Shown here piece by piece: positions 29,533-42,635 of a stretch of DNA of 64,000 bases (positions within the stretch are counted from its first letter, which is position 1; the number at the start of each line of letters is the position of its first letter). Below the pieces are notes generated by a model, which was not told the DNA's origin, searched no databases, and saw only the letters and a list, made by a program, of their open reading frames with translations. Source of the stretch: Ecdyonurus torrentis (lineage: Eukaryota > Arthropoda > Insecta > Ephemeroptera > Heptageniidae); the NCBI GenBank assembly GCA_949318235.1, contig OX439127.1, positions 10,082,927 to 10,146,926 of the forward strand, given 5' to 3'. The position numbers were made by a program, and so were the translations under genes.

Positions 29533-31497
29533 CAGACGAGGAGGAAAGAAAACGTATTTCTTACTTCAGTCACTTCTATATTCGGTATAACCTAGTAATA
29601 AATTTAGTGGGCTTTAATGTCGTGCCTAAATTTTCCTTAATGTCTCGTCAGAATATGATTAATTAAAAAATATATATATAGTTTTCCGTGTCACTTCATT
29701 ATTTAACATTTGCGTAGTCAAGGACTCAATGTATATTACTAAAAGTATAAATGAATTATTAAGTTAAGGTTATATAAATATAGATATTCTAGTTGTATAT
29801 TTATATATTAATCAATAATATATAATGTATATTTATACATTCATAAAGTTTGTTGAAACATTTTGCTATTGATTTCAATCATGTACTGTATAATATAGGT
29901 TTGAATGTTTATTAAGAAATCTAATGTTTTCACCTTGAAATTTGTTCATTATAAAAATACTTTAGTCCTATGAGTATGTATATTATTATACTTACTTGAA
30001 GCTGTGAAATTGAATAACAAATAAAACTTCTAGCCGTTGCAATTTATTATCTTATAACATCAACATTTAACGTAAAGAAAAGTCAATATTGTTTAATATA
30101 TTATATTTTTTATCACTCTCAGAAAACGTGTGTACTATACTGTACTATAAGGTCAAAGGCCGTATATCTTACTCAATGTGCAATATCAAATGTAATAAAA
30201 TCTAGCACAGTATTATAGTCATCATCACATCATATTATTGCATTTAACTTGCGTATACATTCCTACTATATGTCATCATAACAACTCTATAGGAATGTTT
30301 ATGAGGTTACAATATACACACTTGCTAAAATCATTATTACATTTTTTATTTTTATTTATTTTAAAAATAGTAGTATAGTTGAGTCATACTTTAACATTTG
30401 TAAGCTGTATAGAATATATTTATAATGACCTACGCAATACGTTCTCCAGTAATGATGACGAAGAAAATTCTCTTGCTATGCAATATATATATATATTTTT
30501 TTACTCTTCTTAATTATTTATTATCTACACAACGTCCTGTGTAGTACGCTATACTTCATGTTTCTTGAATTTTTTATGCAAAATGTTCTTTTATATTTTA
30601 CTCAACCCTTAAAATGCAAAACACCCAAAATTGTGTAAATACCTTTAAAATACGGAAGAAATTTACTTTACGGACAAAAATAAATACCCAATGCTCATTT
30701 TCAACATAATCAATGCTACACTGCAGAATAATTATGCTACATATGGCATAAATATTAAGTTGAACATCATAATTATTTATGTGATTCTTATTTAGTATCA
30801 ATTGTGCAATAATGACATACAGTATAAATTACGTAAGTTATTCTCTCCGTTTTCATGGCATTATTATTTAGATATCGACAAAAAATTATACAAAATGTTT
30901 AGTTGTATAAACAGTTCATATTTCAGTTTCATGTAAACAATAAAACAATCTCTGTTACGTTATGATAGCTGCATTATATCGTATGTTTCTATCAAAGTTA
31001 CATGTTAGAAAAAAAATTCATAATATTATGCAGTAGTTCCTGTTTTCTAAACATTTTTTTTTAATCCTTTGCCCTTACTCTATTTTTAAACTTCACGCTG
31101 TAACAGGTCACTTAATTATATTATAACTAGAAAACAACAAATTTCAAAACTGCATATAACTAGTATAGAAAAAAAAAGTATATTTTTTTCCTTACAATAA
31201 TGAAAAAAAACTAATTCCAGTAATTACATCATGTTATTGTTACACGTCCTCTCGTTTACAAACTTTTTAGATATAGATGTGTACATTTAATTTTTATGTA
31301 TTTTATTAAAAAAAAATGTGTTTTTAAAAAAAGGAAAAATTTCATAGAATTCTGATGTCCAGTATTAAATGAATTTAAAATAGCATAATATGATGAATGA
31401 TATAATAAGCTAAACTTTCCTGTATAGGTATAGAATTATTATACCATTCAAATTTATAAACCAAAAGACATGTAGAGTAAAACTTTTTAATTAGGAG
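29531..31497. other. AT-rich spacer, no gene
   Basis: It contains a small perfect inverted repeat (CATTCCTA at about 30259 and TAGGAATG at about 30290) and no supported frame. A 67-codon minus-strand frame at 30598-30801 has no recognisable features. Confidence 0.55.
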
Positions 31498-31836
31498 TTA
31501 AGGGTTGTATATAGATGGCTTTTATCTCAAAATCTAAAATAAAACTTTACAAAATTTATGATGTAATTTGAAAGGTAACAGTCACAGCTACCTATTATAA
31601 AATTTTCAGAACCTGTGACCATCAGATAAGAGAGAAAATAATTATTGAAATTAACATGGGCTCTTATGGGACTAAAACTTCAAAAAATCATAATTTAAAA
31701 TCTAGCGTGGTGACCCCCAAATTTTTTGACATTTTAAAAGATAACTTATCTTAATGTATCACTGGGTGAAATTTCAGATTTTTCTGTCTCTACAACTTTT
31801 TAGTCAAATCCCGCAGTAGCTGATTTCCCGCCTTAA
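31498..31836 (+). mobile_element. MITE family F3, copy 2 (339 bp)
   Basis: Bounded by TTAA on both sides (31498-31501 and 31833-31836), with GGG just inside the left end and CCGCC just inside the right. TTAA target duplications are the mark of piggyBac-type transposases (known for that superfamily; assignment here is inference). The body is related to 20955-21323 and, more distantly and in reverse, to 40546-40853. It is non-coding. Confidence 0.7.
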
Positions 31837-32470
31837 GAACAAAAAATATAATTTGATACTCGTTAAAATGTTGCACAATTTAAAGGTTGCTGTATGGAAA
31901 TACAAAGCATAAAAATATTATGACAATTTTCACTAAGTTAATGCTCCACATTATGGTATTTCTAGTATGTTAAATACAGGAAAATATTTTAGTTATTATT
32001 TTAGACTTTATATTCTATTAATATTTAATAATTGTATGCACTTTAATATGCACTTGTATGCACGTTGAACTTTCAGATACTGGTAAAAAAAATTATTGCC
32101 ATCAATTTCTGACTCATAACGGCTAAATACTAAAAATTGACATTTAAAAGACACTTTCAAATCATTTTAAATTACTAACCAAATTTCAAGCATTTGATGT
32201 TATTTTTATTTCATAATTATTTAGCATCCATAGCGTATAGCAACTTTTCTTCTGTGGTAATTTTAGCCTTTTAAGTCAACAAAATTCTTTGCAAAATATT
32301 TTATTAAAACAACTTTTACAAGACCCCCAGCTTATACTTAATTACTTGCATCATTATGATATAAAAAGTTAGGATAATTATATTCTTTCCAACTTGTTGT
32401 GAGGAGAGAAATGGACAGAACCATTATTTTAATCATAATTGTAATGATGTTTATGATGTTTATGTGTGTG

Positions 32471-32473
<3 letters not shown>

Positions 32474-32519
<46 letters not shown>
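32474..32519. repeat. (AT)n microsatellite, 46 bp
   Basis: Preceded by a few GT units (TGTGTGTG), so slightly compound. Confidence 0.95.
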
Positions 32520-32521
<2 letters not shown>

Positions 32522-32769
32522 TTGCTTGTTTAATTTTTTTTCCAAAAAATAGCTTATTTATACTTTTGAATAAGATTCGTACAAATTAAGCTGCGATTAA
32601 CTGTAAAAAAAAAAAAAAATGTCGTTTTGACTTTTGAAATTGTAGTGCGGCAATGACAGTATATAGTTGTGCTAACGAGTCATTTCTAACTTACTCAAGA
32701 AACAGCTAAGTTTAAGGGTGTACAGATAGAAGGGGAGAAAAGTAAAGAAAAGGCAAGATCCAAAACACA

Positions 32770-32772
<3 letters not shown>

Positions 32773-32834
<62 letters not shown>
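32773..32834. repeat. (CT)n microsatellite, 62 bp
   Basis: Pure CT. To its right is a short TTTC repeat, then about 150 bases of less AT-rich sequence. Confidence 0.97.
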
Positions 32835-32838
<4 letters not shown>

Positions 32839-33892
32839 CTCATTCTTTCTTTCTTTCTTGCAAAAGCTTTAGTAACTTCTCTTTTCCTAAAGTCCAAAGG
32901 GAGCAGTTTAGTGTAAAAAGTAAAGTCTTTTAGAGAAACCGCTGTAAAATTGTGGTAGTGACGCATGCACTGTCTAAATATATACCCTGCAGAATACTTT
33001 GCTTTCTTGTACCCACAGTGGTGTACTATATATACTCCACAGATGTGTATTATGCTTATTTTACAAATCCACAACACAACATTCCCTTACAACTTTTACA
33101 AAAGATGATTACTACTTGCTTTGCCTTTATTTTTATATAAATGCAGATCACTTTAAACCATTCCCATGCAAATTATACCAAGCGCCACAATGACGATGGG
33201 CGTACGAAATGGAAATATTATAATAATATAATATTTCTCCTGTCTTTCTTCCTCTCTTTTTCTCTCATCCTACTGATTGCGTTATTTTGATGAGATACAA
33301 TCATATTTATTTTATTTAAGAATGACTTTTTTGAACTTTTTATCCCTAAAATAAAGTTTTTTCTTCTTATACTTAAGTCATTATTATTTTTAATACATTT
33401 AGAAACTTTTGAATATATTTATTTTAAAATTACCTTCTACAGTATAATACTATAATATTCTTTTACTATTGTTTTTTTCTTAGAATGTAAATTTCCTTTC
33501 CATTCGAATAATAGTTTATATTAGTAAATATACATAAACAATACAGCTACTTTTACATCAGGTAAAATGTAACATTGCAGAATCCAAACATTAATTTCCT
33601 CTTCTTTCAATACTTTGCATCAGCAATATTCAGTGATTGTTTTCAAAACAAAAGTTTATTCATGCATCTACAACGGAATTTTCCACTTTCTGAATAAAGA
33701 AAAAAAGAAGATGCATAACCATGATTGCAATAAACAATGAATAATAAAGAAAAATAACAACTAGAGACCTTGTGTTTTGTTTTTATTATTCCTATTTATA
33801 CGCACTTAACCCAACTGAATACGATCTCGTTATTAATGAATCTCATATTGTATATTGTAATTATCATTTTTCTTTTCATTAAAGTATTATTA
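32835..33892. other. Spacer with no supported gene
   Basis: Overlapping 60-codon frames on both strands at about 32950-33190 have no family resemblance. The rest is AT-rich. Confidence 0.5.
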
Positions 33893-34206
33893 TAGCTCGT
33901 TCTGCAAAGTCAGACTTCCGGCGCAACTTTTGTGTCGATATGTTCCTTTGTTACAACAGCTGATTATGACTTCGTTACCTGTTTACTACGTTTATACATA
34001 TGGTCGATCATTGTTATTTCTTCGTTTAGAACTTTGAACTTGATAAGAATGAAAGAAACTCCACACAAAAAAGTTCCATGCTCTTCATGTGACTCAATTT
34101 TTGTCAATTTTGGCTCAAAAAACAAGATCAACCAATGAATGTGTCGTATTTTGTTGGTCAGCCAATCACTGTTGTTGAGATTCACTTTACTTTACAGAAC
34201 AAGCTA
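33893..34206 (+). mobile_element. MITE family F1, copy 2 (314 bp, young)
   Basis: The left end reads TAGCTCGTTCTGCAAAGT and the right end reads in reverse complement as TAGCTTGTTCTGTAAAGT, with TA at each outer edge. It is almost identical to the reverse complement of 1581-1898. The 68-codon frame through it is not conserved in function: the same region in the other copy reads on from a different start and shows no domain. Confidence 0.85.
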
Positions 34207-34232
34207 TGATTTGATTCAAAACTTTAAGTTCT

Positions 34233-34548
34233 TGGTTCGTTCTGTAAAATACACACAAATATTAAGCCAGCTTCGATATTTTTCCTTTGTTAAGAACACC
34301 TAATCATATGACATCACTACCATTTTACGACGTTTATATGTATGGTGGATCATTGTTATTTCTTCGTTTAGAACTTTAGATCTGATAAAAATGAACAAAA
34401 CTTCAAAAAAAAAAAAAAAAAAAATTCCATGCTCAACATGCGACTCACTTTTATCAGCTCAAAAAACATGATCAACCAATGAATATGTATATTTTTTGGG
34501 GCAGCTCAATTGTTAAGGAGCCTCACTATACTTTACAGAACAAACTCT
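34233..34548 (+). mobile_element. MITE family F1, copy 3 (about 316 bp, old)
   Basis: It begins 27 bases after the end of copy 2, in the same direction. Both termini are recognisable (GGTTCGTTCTGTAAAAT left, TTTACAGAACAAAC right) but the body has many substitutions. An A20 run at 34405-34424 stands where copies 1 and 2 have only five or six A's. Confidence 0.75.
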
Positions 34549-34911
34549 TATTACGATTTTTTTTATATAAAATTGTTCATTAATGATTTTAATATACTGT
34601 ATTCCTCATTAAAATGATGCTATTTTATTAAAATTATATTCTTTTAGTAAAACCTCAGCTTTAAGAGGAAGTGATAAAATAATGTTTATATAATACAGTA
34701 TATATATAATTATTTATATACAAATAAATTATTTAATTAACTCAGTAATTAACAGTTGTATAAAGCTTGTAATGTAAAAGGAAACCAAGTAAGTCTTCAT
34801 ATTTTACAGAACAAAATTTAATATAATTTAGTTGATTTTTATTTTTCATTAAATAAAAGCGTTATAAGGCTTCTCAAAATTGGTAACATACAAAAATACA
34901 TCGTCGTTGAC

Positions 34912-34940
<29 letters not shown>
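34912..34940. repeat. Poly(A), 29 bases
   Basis: Preceded by CATCGTCGTTGAC, otherwise AT-rich. Not clearly a tail. Confidence 0.95.
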
Positions 34941-34944
<4 letters not shown>

Positions 34945-35251
34945 GAAATATTTCGTTTGTTTGTATAATTTGCGCAATATAATATATTTTGTTGTTAGTG
35001 CATACGTGACTTTATACACGAGATTTGAAATAATAAAATTTATAATGAATTGTTTGTGACACCTATAAATTAATTTGTATAATTATATAACCTTCCTAAT
35101 AAAAATGACAGAAATAAAGGTTTAATAATTCTACAAAATATTCCCATGTAAAATAATATTATAATAATAACAATAAATGTTAACAATATTTTTAAATTTA
35201 TGATTAATATTTATGTTACGCTTTGCATGCATCCTGTTAGTTTTAATAGAC

Positions 35252-35275
35252 AAAAAAAAAAAAAAAAAAAAAAAA
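35252..35275. repeat. Poly(A), 24 bases
   Basis: Pure A run. Confidence 0.95.
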
Positions 35276-35579
35276 TGAACTTACATAATTCATTTAATAT
35301 ATTTTGCCAAATACACTATATTCTATAAGACAAGTGTAGTTTTGCAATAATACGCCTTACTGTAGGTGTTAAAAATAATAACAATATATTATAAAAAAAT
35401 AATAATAATAAAAAATAATAAAAAGAAAAGCACGTGAATACTTCATGCGTAATATTGACGACCTTGCATTCACTCATGAACACAAATAATTATAACATTC
35501 CAGAATACTGCTCTTGCATCAAAAATGACACTTTTTAATGTTTCATTTAAAAATATATATCATTTTACAATGAGAATGT

Positions 35580-35606
35580 TTCTCTCTCTCTCTCTCTCTC
35601 TCTCTC
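35580..35606. repeat. (CT)n microsatellite, 27 bp
   Basis: Pure CT repeat, followed by CCGC. Confidence 0.95.
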
Positions 35607-35854
35607 CGCTATTTACCTTTCAAATACATTGAAAAAAGTTTGCTTTAAAAAAAAAATTCCTTATAACAAAAAGTGAACAGATAAAATTAATAAGTAATAG
35701 TAGTTATTAGTATTTATTTTATTCAATAAATTCATATTGTTTATTTTTATTTGCGTATTTTAATTATCTTTTAATGACTTAATTCCTTTAAACAGTTCCC
35801 AATAAGTTCCTATTTATTTATATTCTTGTATGTTCTATGTATGTTCTTATTATG

Positions 35855-35936
35855 TATATATATATATATATATAAATATAAATATATATAATATATATAT
35901 ATATAAATATATTTATATATACACACACACACACAA
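35855..35936. repeat. Imperfect AT-rich repeat ending in CA units
   Basis: TA blocks broken by AAATAT words, then about eight CA units. Looks like an old, decayed compound microsatellite. Confidence 0.85.
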
Positions 35937-36256
35937 AGTACAGCATTAAATTTAAGTACGCATATTTATAGTCAATAATTTAAAATTGATTGGTTCAATA
36001 GAATTAAATAAAAATATATAACAAATTTTCATTTTAGCTAACAGTAAGTAAATTCAGAATTACCAATTTAAGAAGTATTATGATTTTATTTTGAAATCAG
36101 ATATATAATTGTTGTTGTTGTTTTTTACAGTACGTCAAAGAAATATAAACTATATATAGAGTATACAAAACCTTACAGTTTCAGGGGTCTTTTGAAAACT
36201 TTTTTTTTTTTTTATTTTAATTATAAAGGAAATAAAATTAAATCACTGCAGACCTG

Positions 36257-36279
36257 TTTTTTTTTTTTTTTTTTTTTTT
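36257..36279. repeat. Poly(T), 23 bases
   Basis: Second T run nearby; the first is about 14 bases at 36199-36212. Confidence 0.93.
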
Positions 36280-36649
36280 CCATATTATAATATAAAATGA
36301 AAGTTAAGAGGAATTTCTATGAAGTTATCTTTGCAATCTTGAGTTTTAATGCATGTGTGCTATAATTTCATTGTTTTCATCCAAACGAGAGTCATGAGAC
36401 TCATGAGGCAGAATATTATGTGACTCAAAACAATGTCACTTTCAACAAAATAAAATACTTTATATAATCTTGTTTAAATATGGTATGCAATAGAAATAAG
36501 GAAATTCCAAACTATATAACCTAAATGTTGTTTTGGTGATATTGGTTGTTTTGACGGGAATTTTTCAGACCGATTACTATATATGAAAAGTTATTAGTAT
36601 TATTATGAAAGTGATGCACCAGTCGCAATCAATAGTATAATGCCTTGAA

Positions 36650-36800
36650 AGCTATTCAGTTGCAAGGCCTTCGCATTCCAGCCAAGAACTCGCAACTAGG
36701 GCAGTGAAAGTATTGAAAGTAGCCACCTTACTGCCTTACTGACGCCGCCAAGAGAGCCGCTACTTTTGTAGCAAACTCCACGGCTGCAGACATCACGGAT
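36650..36800. other. Higher-GC patch
   Basis: Mixed sequence with GACGCCGCC and CACGGCTGCAG words. A minus-strand frame of 66 codons overlaps it; its GC-richer N-terminal part reads alanine- and valine-rich, but the frame continues into plain AT-rich sequence. Probably not a gene. Confidence 0.3.
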
Positions 36801-37021
36801 ACTTGATTTGTGAATGTAATAATACGGCACCAAAAACAAGTATAATACATATTATAAAAAAATAAAGTATTATACCACCTATAGCTATAAAAGAAAATAA
36901 GCACGAGTAAATAGAATTGAAATTGCAATACTTTTCAAAGCAAATTTTGTATAATATCAAATGCAATAGCATTACTTAATTACATACAAACAAAGGGAAA
37001 ATACTAAACACACATTAACTA

Positions 37022-37027
<6 letters not shown>

Positions 37028-37115
<88 letters not shown>
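37028..37115. repeat. (AT)n microsatellite, 88 bp
   Basis: Pure AT repeat. Confidence 0.97.
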
Positions 37116-37118
<3 letters not shown>

Positions 37119-37482
37119 TGTATGAACGTGTATATAAAATAGTTCATTATCAAAGACTTTATTTCTTTAAGCGATATGTTGACATAATTGATTTTTGCAG
37201 AGCGAAAGTATTATATCGAGAGTGAGATTATTTGCATAGCAACACTAACGTAATAAGAAACTTTAAAATATGTATACAATATGTATACAAAATTGATATA
37301 AAAGTGATATTATCTTACGCGCAATTATATAATATATTTTTACTTACAAATTAAATGTTACTATACGTATAAATAAGGTATTTCTATAGATATAGGTAAT
37401 CCAAAGAGAATATCGTTATCGTTATTCAATTTTCTGTTGCTTTTAATTTATTTTATCCTGGAAGTTATACTTTGTTGCCCAT

Positions 37483-37728
37483 ATGATCAATGTTATTTTG
37501 ACCCGCAATACACGTCTCCAGCTGACCAGTACTTTTCAGTGGGAATCCTCTCTGGATTACATACGTTATCTACTTACATTAACGTATAATAATGCAAGGC
37601 TATGGTTTGCGAGCTTGAAGAATTGTGACGTACGCAAGCAAGCCTTGGACTGCATAAGATGGAGCCTTGCCCTCCCCGTGATCAGAATGCGTTTAGGATC
37701 TACTTACAAAGTACTGCATTACAAATAA
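37483..37728 (+). CDS. Unrecognised 81-codon ORF in a higher-GC block
   Basis: ATG-started frame lying inside a discrete block of clearly higher GC content (about 37440-37740). The predicted product has no low-complexity tract and a normal-looking mix of residues, including three tryptophans and clustered basic residues. I do not recognise any family. The reverse strand carries two GTAAGTAGAT words, so the block could equally be an exon, a retroposed fragment or a regulatory element. Evidence for coding is composition only. Confidence 0.15.
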   Translation: MINVILTRNTRLQLTSTFQWESSLDYIRYLLTLTYNNARLWFASLKNCDVRKQALDCIRWSLALPVIRMRLGSTYKVLHYK

Positions 37729-37739
37729 CTATCTACTGA

Positions 37740-38950
37740 TTCATATGATTCATTGTATTAACTTACTCATTACACATTTTACAACATATAAATTATACGT
37801 TAAATTAAAGCATTGGAGCAAAAAAGAAATTAAATAACCTAAATTTGAATATAAAAAAATAATAATAATAAACAAATTAGTGATATTTGATTACCCTTAC
37901 AAATGCAGATGAGCTCTACTTGTATAATAAATTATTTCCACTTATCTGTATAAAATAACAAAAATATAATTTGTGTTTATTTTACATTTCATTACTCTCA
38001 TTATAAATAATAAATTTATATTTTTTTATCTTTTACGTTTGAAAAAAATAAAAATATAGTACTGCGTGCAAGAATTGTAACATTTTTCTTTGCGTCACTA
38101 GAATATACTTTACTTACACCCACTTTACTTTGGCTACGATCTTGGCTCAACATTTTTGTTTCTTTTTGCTTTGTTTTTATACTTCATTCATTCTTACCAA
38201 GAAAAACATTAAAAAAAAAATGGTTTAAAACGTAGAACAGTGGTATAAAATATTGACTTTCCTGGTACCTTAACATGACGGGGCGTTTATTTCAATTTAA
38301 CGATTCAGAGAAATTCTCCTTGGTGTAGGTTAAATGAATTGGAAATTTGATGTATAAATAACATTTATATTTATATCTTTATAAATACTTGTTACTTACG
38401 TTGATTCTGTAATTATTTATATTATACTTCATTACAATATTCTATTGATTGTATAAGTAATAAAACTTTAAATATACTTATAACCATAAAAACTTTTATA
38501 TTTTTTAGCTTTAATTTTTTTTTTTCCAATCTTTGAATTTGCAATGTAATAATAAATAATTCTTAAGCAAGAAAATATATAATAAACATAATTACAGATA
38601 AATGAAATAAAAAATACGTTTTACAAACTGTTTGCAAAGAAAGAAAAAAAGCAACTTATTTCCTTTAGTTTCCTTTGCCCTGCAATTTTTTTTTCTGTTC
38701 GTTTTCGATATTACTTTCATATACATTTTGAAAAATTCAGACTAATACAATATTATATTCCGATCATATCAAGAGCTATAAATATATGCTATGCCCTATT
38801 TAAGTCAAAATAATACAAGAATATAAATATTAAATCATGAGTTGTTTTTATAAATAATCAAATAATTAAAGAATTACGAACAATTTTCGAAAATTTACCC
38901 ATATGTGAATTGATTTAGGAGAAATTCAACAACTTCTAATATGCATAGTG
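37740..38950. other. AT-rich spacer, no gene
   Basis: Nothing recognisable beyond short A and T runs. Confidence 0.55.
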
Positions 38951-38994
<44 letters not shown>

Positions 38995-39017
38995 CAAAAG
39001 CAAAAGCAAAAGCAAAA
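38951..39017. repeat. Poly(A) of 43 bases followed by (GCAAAA)4
   Basis: Longest homopolymer in the window. It is followed directly by four GCAAAA units. The join suggests slippage creating a hexamer repeat from the edge of the A run, or a patterned retroposon tail. Confidence 0.95.
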
Positions 39018-40419
39018 ATTGAAACTTTAAATTTTTTAATTATTTTTATGGAAATTCAATGTTATACACATATCAAAGGTTTCCTTTTTTTTCATAAACA
39101 TTCAGATATAAACCATTCAGGAGGACTTTTCCTTAATGTCTCTTTAATGAATTGATGGAAAAAATATTATTAGGACAAAACAATGAATAACATATTTTAA
39201 TATTTTTTTATTGCGAGAATACAATTATTGTAGCACAGCTGGTTTTCATAGCAATCGAGGAGGAAAAGGCAAGCAAGCAAGCCAGCAAGCAAAGCACTTG
39301 TTTTATAGTATAACTTTTATTAGATCTCTCTTGTGTATTCATGATACACTTGCTTATGTAGATATATATATATATAGTACGTATATTATAATGTAAAATG
39401 TACTTGTATTTCTTGCTTTTGCTGTTACTAAAGGTTGCTATACCGCTGCTGTTGTTGCAGAGTGCATGTTGAATGTACTTTACAGTACTTACTACTTACT
39501 CTACTGCATGGCACATAAACATTTCTAGAATGGGTGTCAAGAGCGCTGTGCTAGTAAAAGCAAGACTTGCCTCCCTATATATAATTATTTTGTCTTTTTT
39601 TTTGTTAATATACTATATAACTCAAGAATATTATATACTGTATATTGCAATCACCATAATCTTATAAATACATAATATACAGAATGTCACCACTAGGTAT
39701 AATTTTAATTAAAATTTATTATTTATGTTCATCTATATTAAATTTATGAAATAACTTTTATTTAATTTTGTATTTAAACAAGAATATAGATGATTAAGCA
39801 ATGGATTTTCATATTTTGTGACAAACTAAAGTAAATTAATTTACAACTTTGTACATTTAAAATTACCAAGTTGCAAAATTTATAATCAAAATATTATTTA
39901 TTTTATAATTCTAATATACAGTAAATATATAAATAGGAAATATTATATGATAACGCAGGTCAAACCATTAAAATACTTAATTAACTCCAGTATAGGAATA
40001 CAAATTTATAAGAAATTATGTTACAAATAACCATCAAGCAAAATATTGTTACAATCATTCAGTGACAAATTTCTTCATTTCTATGCAGATGTTTTTAAAA
40101 GGAATACTTGGTGAAGTATTTTATTTATATAATAGCTTTACAATAATTGAAATGATATCAAATACAAAACACCATCTACAATAAAAATAAACAGAAAATA
40201 AATAGAATGGAAATAAAATTGCAATGTGCAAAGCTGCAGCTTTATAAATTCACTATCCGATTAAAGCTATATAAAGCTTTTTAAAACTAGAAGTGACAAT
40301 TCATCACTTTTATTCCCACTCAACATTTTACTAACTAAATTGTGACATTCTGCATAAAGACGTTTGTGAATGAATTTATATTAATGTATAGATATAATAA
40401 ACATTTATTCATTATTAAT
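39018..40419. other. Spacer with small GC patch, no gene
   Basis: At 39235-39305 a higher-GC stretch includes four AAGC-type units (GCAAGCAAGC). Frames at 39211-39396 and 39473-39667 show no recognisable protein. Confidence 0.5.
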
Positions 40420-40505
40420 ATGTTAATTGTAAATAATGACTATAGACCAACGCTTGATGTAACAAACTGAATGTTACTATGAACTGCCTGGGTCAATAAA
40501 AATTC
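40420..40505 (+). repeat. Retroposon 3' end family R1, copy 2
   Basis: Plus-strand copy of the terminus seen on the minus strand at 6842-6932. The match covers TTGTAAATAATGACTA, GACCAA, and ACTATGAACTGCCTGGGTCA followed by AATAAA. Sequence upstream of about 40420 and downstream of the AATAAAAA does not match. Confidence 0.6.
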
Positions 40506-40545
40506 TTATTTCTTACTTTGCATGGCAATAAAGCAAATTCCCTAT

Positions 40546-40853
40546 CAAGGGAGTAGGGTACCGACGTTGGCCATTAGACTCAAACTTTTGTCGTCAAAAA
40601 AATCTGAAATTTTGCACAATGATACTTCAGCTTGATACAATTTCAAATATATAAAATTTTTGGGGGGGTCACCGTGCAAATTAATTTTATATGATTTTTT
40701 TGAAATTTTAAGCCCATAAGACCCAATGTTAATTTCAATTTTTTTTTCTTTTTATCATGGCTAGGTATAAGCCTTAGCTACACAATGAAACCAAATTTAG
40801 ACCCAAACCACTTTTAGTTTTTGAAATATAAGGTCGGTACCCTACTGCCTTAA
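40546..40853 (-). mobile_element. MITE family F3-related, copy 3 (about 308 bp)
   Basis: The ends are good inverted repeats: AGTAGGGTACCGAC at the left and GTCGGTACCCTACT at the right, followed by GCCTTAA. Reversed, the middle resembles the copies at 20955 and 31498 (AATTAACAT..GGTCTTATGGG, GTGACCCCCC, AAAATTTCAGATTTTT). The terminal sequences differ from those copies, so it may be a sister subfamily. It begins about 40 bases after the R1 3' end. Confidence 0.7.
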
Positions 40854-41461
40854 AGTCACATTTTTAGGGACTTCAATATAAAGTTGCTATACAGATTTAG
40901 TCTCATTCATTTATTTGCATGATAATTTTTCATTTGTGTTATTTCAATAAATAAATATTTATATATTATTTTAAATACAATACAGTAATTAAATACATAT
41001 TTAAATTAAATAAAAAAGACACACATTTTCTTAGTATAAATAATATATTATTGTTAAATAATAATTACATACTGGATTCATATTACATCTTGCATTATAG
41101 TATAAAAATTATAAAGTGGTATTACTATATTTATGTTTTGGTAAATATTTTATTATGGATAAATTCTGGGAATTTCCTATAGTAGTGTTGTATTTATTTC
41201 TTTAGTTAATTTTTATTTCCTGACAAAATTATTTGTCGTTCATTTTTACTTTTTCCTCATACTTATCAGTCATTTCATGTTTATATCAAACAAAACCAAC
41301 TCACTGTGAAATGGCTATGGGTTTTCCTTGTGGCTTTGTGAAGTAAAAAAGTTTATAGTAAAAAAAAAAAAAAGTACTCGTGTGTACGTATACGTACGTA
41401 TAGCTGCTGTTGACCAGACATAATATAGCGTATATATATTTTTATTTGTATTACGTCATAT

Positions 41462-41466
<5 letters not shown>
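40854..41466. other. AT-rich spacer with a 14-bp palindrome
   Basis: GTACGTATACGTAC at 41384-41397 is a perfect palindrome also found at 5670-5683. No gene is seen. Confidence 0.5.

Positions 41467-41493
<27 letters not shown>
41467..41493. repeat. Poly(A), 27 bases
   Basis: Pure A run followed by CGGGATG. Confidence 0.95.
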
Positions 41494-42052
41494 CGGGATG
41501 TGATAATATTGCGTGTAAAAAAATGTATGGACGATTTTGTTGGAGAAAAAGCGGAGATGTTGTGACCAGTCACGCGTGCTTAATAGTCCATGTCATGACT
41601 AACTTTTATTGCTTACATACATGCACCTCAGCTTTATACTTTAATTAATTAATATAGTAGCTACGATACTATAATTATAATGAATGAAAATCTCATTTAC
41701 TTTTCTATAAGGTTAATTCACATTTTTATGCAATATAATATATTATGCATTCAATATAAACGTAATTATATATATATAATGTATTTTGTGTACAGTTACT
41801 GTGATATATAAAAAGTTAATACATTACGGCAGTCATGTATTTAACTGACATAAAGAAAATAAAATTTTATGTCACAGTGTGTGTATATCAAATTTAAATC
41901 AGATCTGAAATGTTAGGTAAATAATAGGAAATGGTAATTAACTTTCGTATTTTTAATTATACATATTTTTTATTTGCGCTTCTTGCAAAAGTTGACATTC
42001 CAATAAGTTAACAATTTTGTTTCCCCTTCTTTGTTTCTTTCTCATACTTTGT

Positions 42053-42198
42053 AAAAAAAAAAAAAAAAAAAAATGGGGTGAAAAAGAAAGAAAAAGAAGG
42101 CATTCCTTGCATCTTTTACTGTAACTGAAAGCGTGCCGAAGTGCAAACAGTAGAAGAAAAAGGTAGTGCAGCAGAAGTAGATGAAAAAAGAAGGAAGA

Positions 42199-42241
<43 letters not shown>
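42053..42241. repeat. Purine-rich segment: poly(A) to (GA)n
   Basis: A21 at 42053-42073, then a strongly purine-biased plus strand, then GA repeat at 42205-42241. About 190 bases of mostly purines on one strand. Confidence 0.85.
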
Positions 42242-42243
<2 letters not shown>

Positions 42244-42600
42244 GCGAGGGTCCCACTGCTGGTTATTAATTCAACAATATCTTAACTGGATAATTCCCCG
42301 AGGAAAAATATTATTCAAAAAAATTTGTACCTTATTTCTTTGTTTTCTTTTCTCCCTCTCCCAAAACGCTCATTATTGTAAGGTTTTGAAGAGATTAAAA
42401 AAAAAAAAGAAAAGAAAAAAAAAGCACATTCCTAAATTAATCAGATCAACTACTCCTTTGTATTTTTTTAAGAACATTTCAAATTAATTTTACAGGATCT
42501 AAATATATTCTTTTGATTCATTTATTTATCCAATTTGCGCAGAGAGCTATGTATAATCCCAAATACACTGAATTTTATTATATCCTTAAAATTTAAAAGA

Positions 42601-42635
42601 AAAAATAACAATAAATAAATTTAAAAAAAAATAAC

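Noticed and set aside
34801..34816. Additional F1 terminus (TTTTACAGAACAAAA)
   Set aside because: A single terminus-like word with no body or second end; may be chance or a tiny remnant.
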